This document shows positions 51,854 to 64,000 of a stretch of DNA of 64,000 bases, in pieces. The position numbers and the translations under genes are program-made. Position 1 is the first letter of the stretch. Each line of letters begins with the position of its first letter. Below the pieces are notes generated by a model that did no database searches, was not told the origin of the DNA, and saw only the letters and a program-made list of their open reading frames with translations. This DNA is from Cupriavidus basilensis (lineage in GTDB: Bacteria; Pseudomonadota; Gammaproteobacteria; Burkholderiales; Burkholderiaceae), in assembly GCF_000832305.1 (NCBI RefSeq), contig NZ_CP010536.1:2852001-2916000 (forward strand), read 5' to 3'.

Positions 51854-52756
51854 TCATTTCTTGAACAGCATGCGCGCCAGGATATTGAGCGCCAGCACAC
51901 CAACGGTAATCAGGAACACGCCGGCCCAGGCCAGTTGCTGCCACTCGACGAATGGGCTCATGGCGAAGCGGAAGATGGTCACCGGCAGGTTCGCCATCGG
52001 CTTGTTCAGGTCGCTGGTCCAGAACTGGTTGGACAAGGCCGTGAACAGCAGCGGCGCGGTCTCGCCGGCGATACGCGCAACCGCCAGCAGCACGCCGGTG
52101 ACGATGCCTGCATACGATGACTTCACCGTGATCGACAGCACCATCTTCCACTTGGGCGTGCCGAGCGCAAAGGCGGCCTCGCGCAGCGCGTTGGGGACCA
52201 GGTTCAGCATGTTCTCGGTCGTGCGCACCACGATCGGAATCTGCAGCAACGCCAGCGCGCAGATGCCGGCCCAAGCGGAGAAATGGCCCATGCGGGTCAC
52301 CACCAGCGCGTAGACGAACAGGCCGATCACAATCGACGGCGCCGACAGCAGGATGTCGTTGATAAAGCGGATGAAACTGGCCAGCGGCGACGTTTTGCCG
52401 TATTCGGCCAGGTAGATACCAGCCAGGATGCCCAAGGGCGTTCCGCACAGCGTGGCGAAACCCACCATCACGAAGCTGCCGTAGATTGCATTGGCCAAGC
52501 CGCCGCCGGCGGTATTCGGCGCCGGCGTCATCTGCGTGAACAGGTCCATCGACAGGCCGCCCACTCCCAGCGAAATGGTGGTCCACAGGATCCAGGCCAG
52601 CCAGAACAGGCCGAACCCCATGGCGCCCAGCGACGCGGTCAGGGCATAGAAGTTGGTGCGGCGGCGCCGTGCCTGCAGGCGCGTGCGCGTGGCATCCGCA
52701 TCCGGACTGACTGCCGGAATCGACGTAGAGGAGGAGGACATGGCGGCTTGGTTCAT
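51854..52756 (-). CDS. pstA: Phosphate ABC transporter permease PstA
   Basis: 300 residues with six spans; the loop that contacts PstB is [26 protein letters not shown]. It opens with a hydrophilic Ser/Ala/Arg-rich cytoplasmic tail, then [21 protein letters not shown]. Its ATG overlaps the pstC stop by four bases. Confidence 0.96.
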   Translation of the reverse strand: MNQAAMSSSSTSIPAVSPDADATRTRLQARRRRTNFYALTASLGAMGFGLFWLAWILWTTISLGVGGLSMDLFTQMTPAPNTAGGGLANAIYGSFVMVGFATLCGTPLGILAGIYLAEYGKTSPLASFIRFINDILLSAPSIVIGLFVYALVVTRMGHFSAWAGICALALLQIPIVVRTTENMLNLVPNALREAAFALGTPKWKMVLSITVKSSYAGIVTGVLLAVARIAGETAPLLFTALSNQFWTSDLNKPMANLPVTIFRFAMSPFVEWQQLAWAGVFLITVGVLALNILARMLFKK

Positions 52757-53718
52757 TTTGCACCCTCGCTCTTGGCCAAGCGGAGCAACAGGATCTTGGA
52801 CAGCGCCAGGACCACGAACGTGATGAAGAACAGGATCAGGCCAAGCTCCATCAGCGCGGCGGTATGCAGGCCAGCGCCGGCTTCGGCGAACTCATTGGCC
52901 AGCGCCGACGTGATGCTGTTGCCCGGCGAGAACAGCGAGGCGTTGTCCAGCAGGTTGGTATTGCCGATCACGAAGGTGACCGCCATGGTCTCGCCCAGCG
53001 CGCGGCCAAGGCCCAGCATCACGCCGCCGATCACGCCGGCACGGGTGAAGGGCAGCACCACGCGCCACATCACTTCCCACGTGGTGCAGCCGATGCCATA
53101 GGCCGATTCCTTGAGCAACACCGGGGTAACTTCGAACACATCGCGCATCACGGACGCGATGTAGGGAATGATCATGATCGCCAGGATCACGCCGGCGCAC
53201 AGCAGGCCGATGCCCAGGGGCGCCCCCTGGAACAGCTTGCCGATCAGCGGCACCTGGCCCACGGTGGCGGCCAGCGGCTTCTGGAAGTACTCGCCGAAGA
53301 TCGGCGAGAACACCAGCAGGCCCCACATGCCGTAGACGATCGAGGGTACGGCGGCCAGCAATTCGATGGCGGTGCCGAGCGGGCGGCGCAGCCAGGCCGG
53401 CGACAGCTCGGTCAGGAACAGCGCGATGCCAAAGCTGATGGGCACCGCGATGATCAGGGCGATCAGGGAGGTGACGATGGTGCCGTAGATCGGCACCAGC
53501 GCGCCATAGACGTCCGCGGGTGGATCCCACTCTGCGGTCCACAGGAAGCGCAGGCCGAAGGCCTCGATGGAAGGCCAGGCGCTGATTGCGAGCGACACGA
53601 TGATGCCGCCAAGCAGCAGCAAGGTCACGATGGCGGCGCCGCGCGTCAGGCCACCAAACAGGATGTCACCGGTACGGCTAGGCGGCCGTACTGCGGATAG
53701 ATCGGATGTAGTCGCCAT
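52753..53718 (-). CDS. pstC: Phosphate ABC transporter permease PstC
   Basis: 321 residues from the ATG at 53718. Six spans, starting [29 protein letters not shown], the large first loop ([22 protein letters not shown]) and the contact loop [21 protein letters not shown]. It is followed by overlapping pstA. The 246 bases to pstS hold a hexamer repeat, so pstC may be made at a different level from PstS. Confidence 0.96.
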   Translation of the reverse strand: MATTSDLSAVRPPSRTGDILFGGLTRGAAIVTLLLLGGIIVSLAISAWPSIEAFGLRFLWTAEWDPPADVYGALVPIYGTIVTSLIALIIAVPISFGIALFLTELSPAWLRRPLGTAIELLAAVPSIVYGMWGLLVFSPIFGEYFQKPLAATVGQVPLIGKLFQGAPLGIGLLCAGVILAIMIIPYIASVMRDVFEVTPVLLKESAYGIGCTTWEVMWRVVLPFTRAGVIGGVMLGLGRALGETMAVTFVIGNTNLLDNASLFSPGNSITSALANEFAEAGAGLHTAALMELGLILFFITFVVLALSKILLLRLAKSEGAK

Positions 53719-53846
53719 GATGTGGTATTGGAGTTCGTTTAGTAGGCGGCTGGCCGCGCCGAGCGCTCGGGCCAATCTGCCCCTTGCATTGCGTCGTGCT
53801 TGCCCGCGCGGGTTGCCGCGTTTGCTGCGCTGCTTCTACTGCTGCA

Positions 53847-53879
53847 TCTACTTCTACTTCTACTTCTACTTCTACTTCT
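53847..53879. repeat. Hexanucleotide microsatellite between pstS and pstC
   Basis: TCTACT is repeated five times exactly (53847-53876) and then starts again, with degenerate copies on either side (CTTCTACTGC before, TCTGCTGC after). On the transcribed strand it is AGTAGA repeats about 130 bases before pstC. Copy number may vary by slippage. Confidence 0.85.
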
Positions 53880-53964
53880 GCTGCTTTGCTGTCTTCAACG
53901 CCGCCGGTCCGGCGCCCTTGGGACGCCGGACCGGCAAGGCGCGGCTGCCGTGGCAGCCCGCCGA

Positions 53965-54999
53965 TCAGTTGTACAACGCCTTGCCCGAGCCGTCCTTGAC
54001 CGAGCTCTTCCAGGTCGCGCGGATCTGGTTCACCACGGCGTCCGGCAGCGGTACATAGTCAAGGTCGCTGGCCATGTTGCCGCCGCTCTTGTAGGCCCAG
54101 TCGAAGAACTTCAGCACTTCGGCGCCCTGCGCTGCCTTTTCCTGGTGCTTGTGTACCAGGATGAAGGTCGCGCCGGCGATCGGCCATGCCGTCTTGCCCG
54201 GTTCGTTGGTCAGGATCTGGTAATAGGTCTTGCTCCAGTCGGCGCCGGCTGCTGCCGCCTTGAAGCCGTCGTCACCGGGCTGAACCACTGCACCGGCAGC
54301 GTTCTTCATGTTCAGGTGGGTCATCTTGTTCTGCTTGGCGTAGGCGTACTCGACGTAGCCGATGGCGCCGTTCAGGCGTTGCACGAAAGCGGCCACGCCT
54401 TCGTTACCCTTGCCACCGGTGCCACCGCCCGGCCAGTTGACCGTGGTGCCCTCGCCCACCGAGCTCTTCCAGTCCGTGCTGACCTTGGACAGATAGTTGG
54501 TGAAGATGAAGGTGGTGCCCGAACCATCGGCGCGGCGCACCGGCAGGATGTCCTGGTTCGGCAGCTTGGCGTGCGGGTTCAGTGCCTTGATGGCGGGATC
54601 GTCCCACTTCTTGATCTTGCCCAGGTAGATGTTCGCCAGCACGTCGCCGGTGATGGTCAGTTCGCCCGGCTTGATGCCTTGCAGGTTGATCACCGGCACC
54701 ACGCCGCCGATCACCGTGGGAAACTGCACCAAGCCTTGCTTGGCCAGTTCTTCGTCCTTCAGGGGCGCGTCGGAAGCACCGAAGTCGACAGTCTTGGCGC
54801 CGATCTGCTTGATGCCGCCAGACGAGCCGATGGATTGATAGTTGACCTTGTTACCCGTTGCTTTCTGGTATGCATCGGCCCACTTGGAATACACGGGCGC
54901 CGGGAAAGAAGCGCCAGCACCGGTAATTTCCGCCGCGAACGCAGTGCCCGCCACCACCAACGACACAATGCCTGCTACGGCAGTCTTGACCAGCTTCAT
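53965..54999 (-). CDS. pstS: Periplasmic phosphate-binding protein
   Basis: 344 residues from the ATG at 54999 with GGAGGA before it. Signal peptide [24 protein letters not shown], then [18 protein letters not shown], the phosphate-site [22 protein letters not shown] and [20 protein letters not shown]. High-affinity receptor of the PstSCAB importer and, through PhoU, part of phosphate sensing. First gene of the operon; two Pho boxes lie upstream. Confidence 0.97.
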   Translation of the reverse strand: MKLVKTAVAGIVSLVVAGTAFAAEITGAGASFPAPVYSKWADAYQKATGNKVNYQSIGSSGGIKQIGAKTVDFGASDAPLKDEELAKQGLVQFPTVIGGVVPVINLQGIKPGELTITGDVLANIYLGKIKKWDDPAIKALNPHAKLPNQDILPVRRADGSGTTFIFTNYLSKVSTDWKSSVGEGTTVNWPGGGTGGKGNEGVAAFVQRLNGAIGYVEYAYAKQNKMTHLNMKNAAGAVVQPGDDGFKAAAAGADWSKTYYQILTNEPGKTAWPIAGATFILVHKHQEKAAQGAEVLKFFDWAYKSGGNMASDLDYVPLPDAVVNQIRATWKSSVKDGSGKALYN

Positions 55000-55025
55000 A
55001 TGTCCTCCAGAGACATGGTTGGGGA

Positions 55026-55082
55026 ATGACAATTTTTTGACAAGTCGAACTTTAAGCTCCGACTATGACAATTCAATGACAT
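55026..55082 (-). promoter_or_regulatory. Two Pho boxes upstream of pstS
   Basis: On the minus strand: distal ATGTCAT-TGAA-TTGTCAT (55082-55065), followed exactly 10 bases later by TAAAGT (55054-55049), a four-of-six -10; and proximal TTGTCAA-AAAA-TTGTCAT (55043-55026), whose own -10 position is poor. The distal pair probably drives transcription; the proximal pair lies across the start region and could be a second activator site or a repressive one. Confidence 0.75.
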
Positions 55083-55219
55083 CACGAGATCTTCTTCAAA
55101 GTCAGCGAAAGCGGCCTCTCGCATCACATCGATTCACCCGTCGGCAATGCCCTCCCCGACCCGCATCCGGCGGCAGGCGAGCCCGAAAATATGCGGTTAA
55201 TTGCTTTTCTACAAGAAAT

Positions 55220-55244
55220 AACGCCGGGCGAAAAGCCCGGCGTT
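55220..55244. terminator. Hairpin terminator after glmM
   Basis: AACGCCGGGC and GCCCGGCGTT (10 bases) with a GAAAA loop, 30 bases after the glmM stop. T-rich on the plus side (TTTT) and ATTTCTT on the minus side; probably works for the glmM transcript and shields pstS. Confidence 0.75.
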
Positions 55245-55274
55245 TTGGCAACAACTAGCGGCGATGACCCGGTT

Positions 55275-56621
55275 TCAGGCCCGCAAGGCGTCCGCCAGCG
55301 TCTGCGCTGCCTGCTCCGCGGTCTCGACCTTCTCGGCTTCGACCATCACGCGCACCACCGGCTCGGTCCCCGATGCTCGGATCAACACCCGGCCCCGGCC
55401 CGCGAGCTGCGGCTCGATCACGGCGCGCGCCGCGCTCAGGCCCGCGTGGGACTGCCAATCAAAGCCCTTTTCCACGCGCACATTGATCAGCGTCTGCGGG
55501 AACAGCGAAACGCCTTCCAGCAATTGCGACAGGGTCTTGCCGCTACGGCGCAACGCGGCCAGCACCTGCAGCGCGGAGACGATGCCGTCGCCGGTAGTGT
55601 GGCGGTCCAGGCAGAGCAGATGGCCCGAGCCCTCGCCGCCCAGCGTCCACTTGCGCTTGTTCAGCTCTTCCAGCACATAGCGATCGCCCACCTTGGCGCG
55701 CACGAACTCCACGCCCTGGCGCTGGAACGCGAGCTCCACCGCCATATTGGTCATCAGCGTGCCCACCGCGCCCTCCACCGCCTGGCCCGCCTGCAGGCGG
55801 TCCTGGACGATCAGGTACAGCAGTTCATCCCCGTTGAACAGGCGGCCGTCGCGGTCCACCACCTGCAGGCGGTCCGCATCGCCGTCGAAGGCCAGGCCAA
55901 GATCGGCGCCATTGGCCTTGACCGCTTCGATCAGTTTTTCCGGGGCCGTCGCGCCGTAGCCGGCGTTGATGTTGCGGCCATCCGGCTGGTTGCCGATCGA
56001 GATCACGTCGGCGCCAAGCTCGTGGAAGACGTGAGGAGCGATGTGGTAAGCGGCACCATGTGCGCAGTCCACCACCAGCTTGAGCTTGTGCAGGTCCTGC
56101 TCGTAGGGAAACGTGCTCTTGCAGAATTCAATGTAGCGGCCAGCGGCATCCTCAATGCGGCGCGCGCGGCCGAGATCGTCCGAACGCACGCAGACCATCG
56201 GCTCTTCCAGCGCTTGCTCGATCGCCATTTCCACGGCATCCGGCAACTTGTCGCCATCGGCGGAGAAGAACTTGATGCCGTTGTCGTAGTACGGGTTGTG
56301 GCTGGCGGAGATCACCACGCCTGCCGACAAGCGCAGCGCACGCGTGAGATAGGCCACGCCCGGTGTCGGCAGCGGCCCGGTCAGCAGCACGTTGACGCCT
56401 GCCGAGGTAAAGCCGGCCTCCAGCGCGGCCTCCAGCATATAGCCGGAAATGCGCGTGTCCTTGCCGATCAGTACGGTCGGACGCGCCTGATCATGCTGCT
56501 TCGCCCCATGGGCAAGCACCATGCCCGCCGCATAGCCCAGGCGCATCACGAAGTCGGGCGTGATCGGCGCCTCGCCAACCCTGCCACGAATCCCATCCGT
56601 GCCGAAATACTTGCGTGTCAT
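55275..56621 (-). CDS. glmM: Phosphoglucosamine mutase
   Basis: 448 residues, opening [20 protein letters not shown]. The catalytic serine is in [18 protein letters not shown] near residue 102, metal site [14 protein letters not shown], and a C-terminal phosphate loop [15 protein letters not shown]. It converts glucosamine-6-phosphate to glucosamine-1-phosphate for peptidoglycan and LPS. Conserved position after folP. Confidence 0.97.
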   Translation of the reverse strand: MTRKYFGTDGIRGRVGEAPITPDFVMRLGYAAGMVLAHGAKQHDQARPTVLIGKDTRISGYMLEAALEAGFTSAGVNVLLTGPLPTPGVAYLTRALRLSAGVVISASHNPYYDNGIKFFSADGDKLPDAVEMAIEQALEEPMVCVRSDDLGRARRIEDAAGRYIEFCKSTFPYEQDLHKLKLVVDCAHGAAYHIAPHVFHELGADVISIGNQPDGRNINAGYGATAPEKLIEAVKANGADLGLAFDGDADRLQVVDRDGRLFNGDELLYLIVQDRLQAGQAVEGAVGTLMTNMAVELAFQRQGVEFVRAKVGDRYVLEELNKRKWTLGGEGSGHLLCLDRHTTGDGIVSALQVLAALRRSGKTLSQLLEGVSLFPQTLINVRVEKGFDWQSHAGLSAARAVIEPQLAGRGRVLIRASGTEPVVRVMVEAEKVETAEQAAQTLADALRA

Positions 56622-56709
56622 ATGATCATTCTCCCGTTGTTCGGTATTGCGGATGCCGAATGCTAAAGGCTAAGCGTGCAATGCTCGACGCCCGCAATCA
56701 AAACAAATG

Positions 56710-57561
56710 TTAATTGGCGATGGTTTCATGACGGATGGCCCACCAGATCTTGAGGGCATCCACAGTTTGTTCCACATCGTGCACACGCACGATATACGCA
56801 CCCCGTTCCGCAGCGCATACCGCCGCTGCCAGGCTGGCGGCGATCCGCTGCTGCGGTGGCCGCCCGCCCAGGATCGCGCCGAGCGTCGACTTGCGCGACA
56901 GGCCAACCAGCAAGGGCAGGCCATCAACCGCCAGTTGCGGCAACTGGCCCAGCAGCCGCAGATTATGATCCGGCGCCTTGCCAAAGCCAAAGCCTGGATC
57001 GAGCGTGATGCGGCTTTCAGCCACGCCGGCGGCGCGCAGCGCGTCCACGCGCTCGCGCAGGAAACCAGCGACCTCTTGCACCACATCCTCGTACTGGGGT
57101 TGCTCCTGCATGGTCTGCGGATCGCGCTGCATATGCATCACGCATAGTCCGGCCTGCCCCGCCTGTGCCTCACTCACCGCCTCGACGGCGCCAGGCATGC
57201 GAAAGCCCCAGATGTCATTGATCAAGTCCGCCCCGGCCGCCAGCGCCGCGCGCATGACTTCCGGCTTGTAGGTATCGATGGACAGCGGCCGGCCGCAGTC
57301 GCGCAGCGCCTCGACCATCGGCAGCACGCGCTCCAGCTCCTGGTCCAGCGGCAATGCCGCCGACCCTGGCCGGCTCGACTCGCCACCGATATCGATGATG
57401 TCCACGCCTTCGGCAATCATGCGCTCGGCATGGCGCAAGGCGGCATCGCGGCCAGCATGCTGGCCGCCATCGGAAAAGGAATCGGGGGTGACGTTCAGGA
57501 TGCCCATCACCAGCGGACGGCGGTCGCGCGCGAAGCGGTAGCGGCCGCACTGGAAACTCAA
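56710..57561 (-). CDS. folP: Dihydropteroate synthase, start uncertain
   Basis: 283 residues if it starts at the TTG at 57561 (then SFQCGRYRFARDRRPLVMGI), which aligns best with the E. coli length of 282. Signatures: VMGILNVTPDSFSDGG, DIIDIGGESSRPGSA, and LDPGFGFGKAPDHNLRLL, with GLSRKSTLG binding substrate phosphate. It joins p-aminobenzoate to the pterin; target of sulfonamides. No ATG or GTG is in frame nearby; other TTGs are at 57582 and 57642, the last inside the ftsH terminator, so it is unlikely. No ribosome site is obvious before any of them. Confidence 0.88.
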   Translation of the reverse strand: MSFQCGRYRFARDRRPLVMGILNVTPDSFSDGGQHAGRDAALRHAERMIAEGVDIIDIGGESSRPGSAALPLDQELERVLPMVEALRDCGRPLSIDTYKPEVMRAALAAGADLINDIWGFRMPGAVEAVSEAQAGQAGLCVMHMQRDPQTMQEQPQYEDVVQEVAGFLRERVDALRAAGVAESRITLDPGFGFGKAPDHNLRLLGQLPQLAVDGLPLLVGLSRKSTLGAILGGRPPQQRIAASLAAAVCAAERGAYIVRVHDVEQTVDALKIWWAIRHETIAN

Positions 57562-57640
57562 ATCGGTTGAGATCGACGACAAGATACGAAAGGACGAGAG
57601 CCAGGAAAGTGGAAAAACACGGCGCGACGTACGCGCCGAC

Positions 57641-57672
57641 AAAGAAAAAGCCGGCGCACAAGGCGCCGGCTT
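57641..57672 (-). terminator. ftsH terminator
   Basis: On the minus strand AAGCCGGCGC, a five-base loop and GCGCCGGCTT, then TTTCTTT. It lies between ftsH and folP, so folP probably has its own promoter. Confidence 0.85.
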
Positions 57673-57767
57673 CAGGCTTGGTGAACGACCGCTACAACCA
57701 CGACAACCGCGCCAGCGCGTTCCGGATTACCGGAACGCCGGCGGCACTATCGTGCCGGCCATCCCGC

Positions 57768-59657
<1,890 letters not shown>

Positions 59658-59755
59658 ACTCCTTTACGAACGCCTTGCCAACGGGATAGCTGCATTGTAA
59701 TGCAGCGCCCGGCGTGGGGGTAAAAAGCAAATTCATCGAAGCGATAGGCACCGCT

Positions 59756-60421
59756 TCACCCCGCCGACTTGAGGAAACGCCCAAGAATGAAGGTCTCGGA
59801 AGACTTATCGCGTGACGCCTTGGGCTTGCGTTTGGCGACCACCTTGAACTGGCGCTTGAACTTCTCCACGATTTGGCTGTAACCGCTGCCATGGAAACAC
59901 TTTACCAGCAATGAGCCCTCCGGCTTCAGATGGGCCTGGGCAAATTCCAGCGCCAGGTCACATAAGTAATCGATACGGGCCGCATCGGCAAAGGCTACAC
60001 CGGACAAGTTGGGGGCCATGTCCGACAAAACAAGATCAATCTTTGCCCCGCCGGACGCTTGCAGCACGATTTCCTCCAACTGGCGGAAAACGTCCTCCTC
60101 GCGGAAGTCACCCTGGATGAATGTGACGTCAGCGACAGCTTCCATCGGCAACAGGTCAATGGCAATCACCGCGCCATCAATGCCGCCGTCCTTGGCGCGC
60201 GAAGATGCCGCCAGCTTGTTGCGGGCGTACTGGCTCCAGCTGCCGGGGGCCGCACCGAGGTCGACAATGACCTGGCCGGGACGGATCAGCTTGTCCTGCT
60301 CGTCGATCTCCTTCAGCTTATACGCTGCACGAGCGCGGTAGCCCTCGCGCTGCGCCAATTTGACGTAGGGATCGTTGATATGGTCGTGCAACCACGCCTG
60401 ATTGAATTTGTTCTTGGCCAT
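59756..60421 (-). CDS. rlmE: 23S rRNA (uridine-2'-O-)-methyltransferase RlmE (FtsJ/RrmJ)
   Basis: 221 residues. SAM site [16 protein letters not shown], then the catalytic-tetrad regions: [14 protein letters not shown] (Lys), [13 protein letters not shown] (Asp), LVKCFHGSG (Lys) with a later Glu. It methylates U2552 of 23S rRNA. A heat-shock gene in E. coli next to ftsH, as here. Divergent from yhbY. Confidence 0.96.
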   Translation of the reverse strand: MAKNKFNQAWLHDHINDPYVKLAQREGYRARAAYKLKEIDEQDKLIRPGQVIVDLGAAPGSWSQYARNKLAASSRAKDGGIDGAVIAIDLLPMEAVADVTFIQGDFREEDVFRQLEEIVLQASGGAKIDLVLSDMAPNLSGVAFADAARIDYLCDLALEFAQAHLKPEGSLLVKCFHGSGYSQIVEKFKRQFKVVAKRKPKASRDKSSETFILGRFLKSAG

Positions 60422-60616
60422 TCCGGATACATCTGTATGGAGAAAAACGCCGCCGACCCGCGGTCGCCCGTGCGTTTTTCACTCGTTTTGCTGTTTTTGC
60501 AGCCTGACCGCGCCAGTTTGACGGATAATACGCGCCGATTCGCTTTTTCGGCACTTCGGTGCCTTGGTTTGCGCACCACTTGCGCGCCCATTTGCGCCCT
60601 CGCCTGCGCTTTACTT

Positions 60617-61114
60617 ATGCCCGCTCTTCAACTTATTCCCGCCCAGCGCTCAGAACTCCGCTCCCGTGCCCATGGCCTCAATCCGGTTGTGATGATCGGC
60701 GGCGAGGGTCTTACGCGCCCCGTCCTGGCCGAAATCGACCGTAGCCTGGCGTCTCACGACCTGATCAAGATCCGCGTATTCGGCGACGACCGCGAAAGCC
60801 GCATCGCCATGTACGAAACCATCTGCGAAGATCTGGACGCCGCTCCGATCCAGCATATCGGCAAGCTGCTGGTGGTATGGCGCCCGGGCCCGGCCGTCCT
60901 GAAGGAAAATCGTCCGCAGGAACTGGGCCGCCTGGCCCCGCGAGGCGGCGCCGCCCCGCGCACTGTCACGGTCAAGAAGCCTAGCGCCGCGCCCAATCGG
61001 CGCCCCAAGCGCTCGCAAGTGACGGTGCTGGGCAATGAACGCGTCACCGCCGGCGGCAACGTCAAGCGCGCGCGCGTCCGCCCGACCAGCCAGAAGAAGA
61101 AAGCGCTCGACTAA
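60617..61114 (+). CDS. yhbY: YhbY-family (CRM domain) RNA-binding protein
   Basis: 165 residues from the ATG at 60617. The first 95 are the CRM domain: LIPAQRSELRSRAHGLNPVVMIGGEGLT, then EIDRSLASHDLIKIRVFGDDRE and HIGKLLVVWRPG. It contacts pre-50S ribosomal particles. A basic Arg/Lys/Pro tail of about 65 residues (KKPSAAPNRRPKRSQ ... SQKKKALD) extends beyond the usual E. coli length and should add RNA affinity. Divergent from rlmE; a GATAAT at 60524-60529 may be its -10. Confidence 0.9.
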   Translation: MPALQLIPAQRSELRSRAHGLNPVVMIGGEGLTRPVLAEIDRSLASHDLIKIRVFGDDRESRIAMYETICEDLDAAPIQHIGKLLVVWRPGPAVLKENRPQELGRLAPRGGAAPRTVTVKKPSAAPNRRPKRSQVTVLGNERVTAGGNVKRARVRPTSQKKKALD

Positions 61115-61193
61115 TGTCGAAGCCATGCCAGCGCGCCCGCCCGGGCCGCCGGCATGGCATAAGGGACGGCCACCCGCGCTCGCCCCTTGCGCC

Positions 61194-61697
61194 TCACTCG
61201 CCAGCCGAGCGCGGCGCCGCTGCGCGCCACACCGTGACCAGCGCCAGCAAGCTGTGCACCAGGTAGAACACGCTGGACACGCCATGCAGCATGCCGAATT
61301 GCCCTTTGTAGGGCGACTCGGACACGCCCATGCCAAGCGCCGTCGCCTTCTCCTTCAGGTTTTCCATGAAGGGCTGGATACCGAAATACCCCGCCAGCAC
61401 GCACAGCAGCATGCCCAGCACAAGCCAGCGCAGGCCACGATAGCGTCCCGCGCCACGGCGGATCATCAGGTTGCACAGCGCCAGTTGCAGCACACCGACC
61501 ACCACGCCGAGGATGGCTTCGGTCCGGAACAGCTGCCCGGCGATCAAGCCCGCCGTCTCGCGGCTGGGCAGCACGGAAAACAACGTCGGCGCCACCATGT
61601 AGCCCACTGTCCACAGACTGCCGGCCCAGACCACGGTCAGCAGGAGGAAGATCCGATGCGGCAGCGGCGGCAGGCTCGAATAGGAGGAAGAGAACAC
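61194..61697 (-). CDS. DUF4149-family membrane protein
   Basis: 167 residues from a GTG at 61697, with GAGG upstream; longer in-frame versions would run into greA. Four hydrophobic spans, beginning LPHRIFLLLTVVWAGSLWTVGYMVAPTLF, with a SPYKGQFGMLHGVSSVFYLVHSLLALV end. This matches the DUF4149 family whose role is unknown. It starts 10 bases after greA on the same strand, so they are one transcript. A conserved location in this bacterial group, but function cannot be stated. Confidence 0.82.
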   Translation of the reverse strand: MFSSSYSSLPPLPHRIFLLLTVVWAGSLWTVGYMVAPTLFSVLPSRETAGLIAGQLFRTEAILGVVVGVLQLALCNLMIRRGAGRYRGLRWLVLGMLLCVLAGYFGIQPFMENLKEKATALGMGVSESPYKGQFGMLHGVSSVFYLVHSLLALVTVWRAAAPRSAGE

Positions 61698-61707
61698 GCA
61701 GCCTCGT

Positions 61708-62181
61708 TCAGACGTAGCGAACCGTGATGACTTCGTATTCGCGCTCGCCGCCAGGGGCCAGTACGATCGCCACATCGCCCTCGAACTTGCCGATCAGCGC
61801 ACGCGCGATCGGCGAGCTGACGGAAATCTTGCCGCTGTCCAGGTCAGCCTCGTCGTCGCCGACGATCTGGTAGCTCACGGGCTTGCCCGATTCCAGGTCT
61901 TCGAGGTCAACGGTAGCGCCAAACACGATGCGGCCGTCGGTATCGAGCTGGGTCGGGTCGATGACCTGCGCCGCCGACAGCTTGGACTCCACCTCGATGA
62001 TCCGGCCTTCGATAAAGGCCTGCTTTTCCTTGGCGGCGTCGTACTCGGCGTTCTCGGAGAGGTCGCCTTGCGCACGTGCTTCGGAAATGGCGTTGATCAC
62101 GGCGGGACGTTCGACGGCCTTCAGGCGCTGCAGTTCCTCTTTCAGCAGCTCGGCACCGCGCTTGGTAATCGGAATGCTCAT
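61708..62181 (-). CDS. greA: Transcription elongation factor GreA
   Basis: 157 residues from the ATG at 62181. N-terminal coiled coil (GAELLKEELQRLKAVERP with ARAQGDLSENAEYDAAKEKQAFIEGRI), whose acidic tip (DLSENAEYD) reaches the polymerase active site, and a C-terminal FKBP-like domain. It rescues backtracked RNA polymerase. The DUF4149 gene follows. Confidence 0.97.
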   Translation of the reverse strand: MSIPITKRGAELLKEELQRLKAVERPAVINAISEARAQGDLSENAEYDAAKEKQAFIEGRIIEVESKLSAAQVIDPTQLDTDGRIVFGATVDLEDLESGKPVSYQIVGDDEADLDSGKISVSSPIARALIGKFEGDVAIVLAPGGEREYEVITVRYV

Positions 62182-62332
62182 GTCTTCGTTCAGCAAAAAA
62201 ATGAGCCGCAGCGGAGCAGGAACCATGCGCCGGCATCACTGCCCGGGGCACTTCCGCTCAACCGCGGCTTTGAGGTTGTCAGGTTGTATCGACGGTTAGA
62301 TCGACGAAATTGCTGTTAGTTTAGGCCAAGAC

Positions 62333-62359
62333 GGCCGCCCGCAGCAACTGCGGGCGGCC
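62333..62359. repeat. Perfect 12-base hairpin between carB and greA
   Basis: GGCCGCCCGCAG, CAA, CTGCGGGCGGCC: a strong stem, 46 bases after the carB stop. No T-run on the minus strand. It probably marks the end of the carB transcript; the greA promoter would then lie in the A/T-richer bases 62270-62330. Confidence 0.6.
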
Positions 62360-62405
62360 CGGAGGCCTTCAGCCGTCTACTCTACCGTCTTTCGGTCTTC
62401 GCGCT

Positions 62406-64000
<1,595 letters not shown>

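Noticed and set aside
51801..52763. Open frame fused to pstB over pstA
   Set aside because: It is an out-of-frame shadow of pstA in GC-rich DNA; real PstB starts at 51800 with recognisable PstB sequence.

Overview
The window is a GC-rich chromosomal segment that most resembles a betaproteobacterium of the Burkholderiaceae, probably Cupriavidus or Ralstonia. This is inferred from protein sequences, from the gene orders (dnaX-ybaB-recR, addB-addA, trxA-rho, greA-yhbY/rlmE-ftsH-folP-glmM, the pst-pho cluster), from a class II ribonucleotide reductase and from Bug-type periplasmic binding proteins. No similarity search was run. Nearly all of it is core genome. I see no prophage, transposase, CRISPR array or integrative element.

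Layout: 1-6000 is a small accessory block on the minus strand. It holds the edge of an aliphatic-sulfonate/nitrate-type ABC transporter, a Bug-family binding protein, an HMG-CoA-lyase-like enzyme overlapping a CaiB-type CoA-transferase, and a LysR regulator. 6000-12300 carries recR, a small monooxygenase, ybaB, dnaX and nrdJ. 12428-12525 is the SRP RNA on the opposite strand. 12.7-19.2 kb is the addB-addA recombination nuclease. 20-26.7 kb reads rightward: trxA, rho, an MtfA-like peptidase, rpmE2, an ArnT-like glycosyltransferase and a MATE exporter. 27-29 kb is a leftward tRNA-Ala/Glu/Asp operon downstream of gltX. 29-37 kb has a patatin-like lipoprotein, an NlpC/P60 hydrolase and the yejABEF peptide importer. 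37-44 kb has fabI, an alpha/beta hydrolase, tRNA-Arg, a diguanylate cyclase, tRNA-Pro, a long structured non-coding stretch, infA, sixA and an olsB-like acyltransferase. 44-55 kb is a phosphate block: ppx and ppk divergent, then pstSCAB-phoU-phoB-phoR on the minus strand. 55-64 kb is glmM, folP, ftsH, rlmE, yhbY, a DUF4149 protein, greA and the 3' part of carB.

The phosphate theme is the most coherent story. Tandem heptamers with an 11-base period, the form of PhoB sites, lie upstream of pstS (two pairs), ppk (one pair) and the olsB-like gene (four in a row, followed 10 bases later by a plausible -10). They tie phosphate uptake, polyphosphate metabolism and probably phosphorus-free ornithine-lipid synthesis into one neighbourhood under PhoB/PhoR.

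No clearly new multi-gene system is visible. The best leads are non-coding: the four-heptamer Pho array before the olsB-like gene, a three-segment mutually exclusive hairpin at 41397-41488, a terminator-like hairpin between a promoter and gltX, three 13-base direct repeats between nrdJ and the SRP RNA gene, and a hexanucleotide repeat between pstS and pstC.
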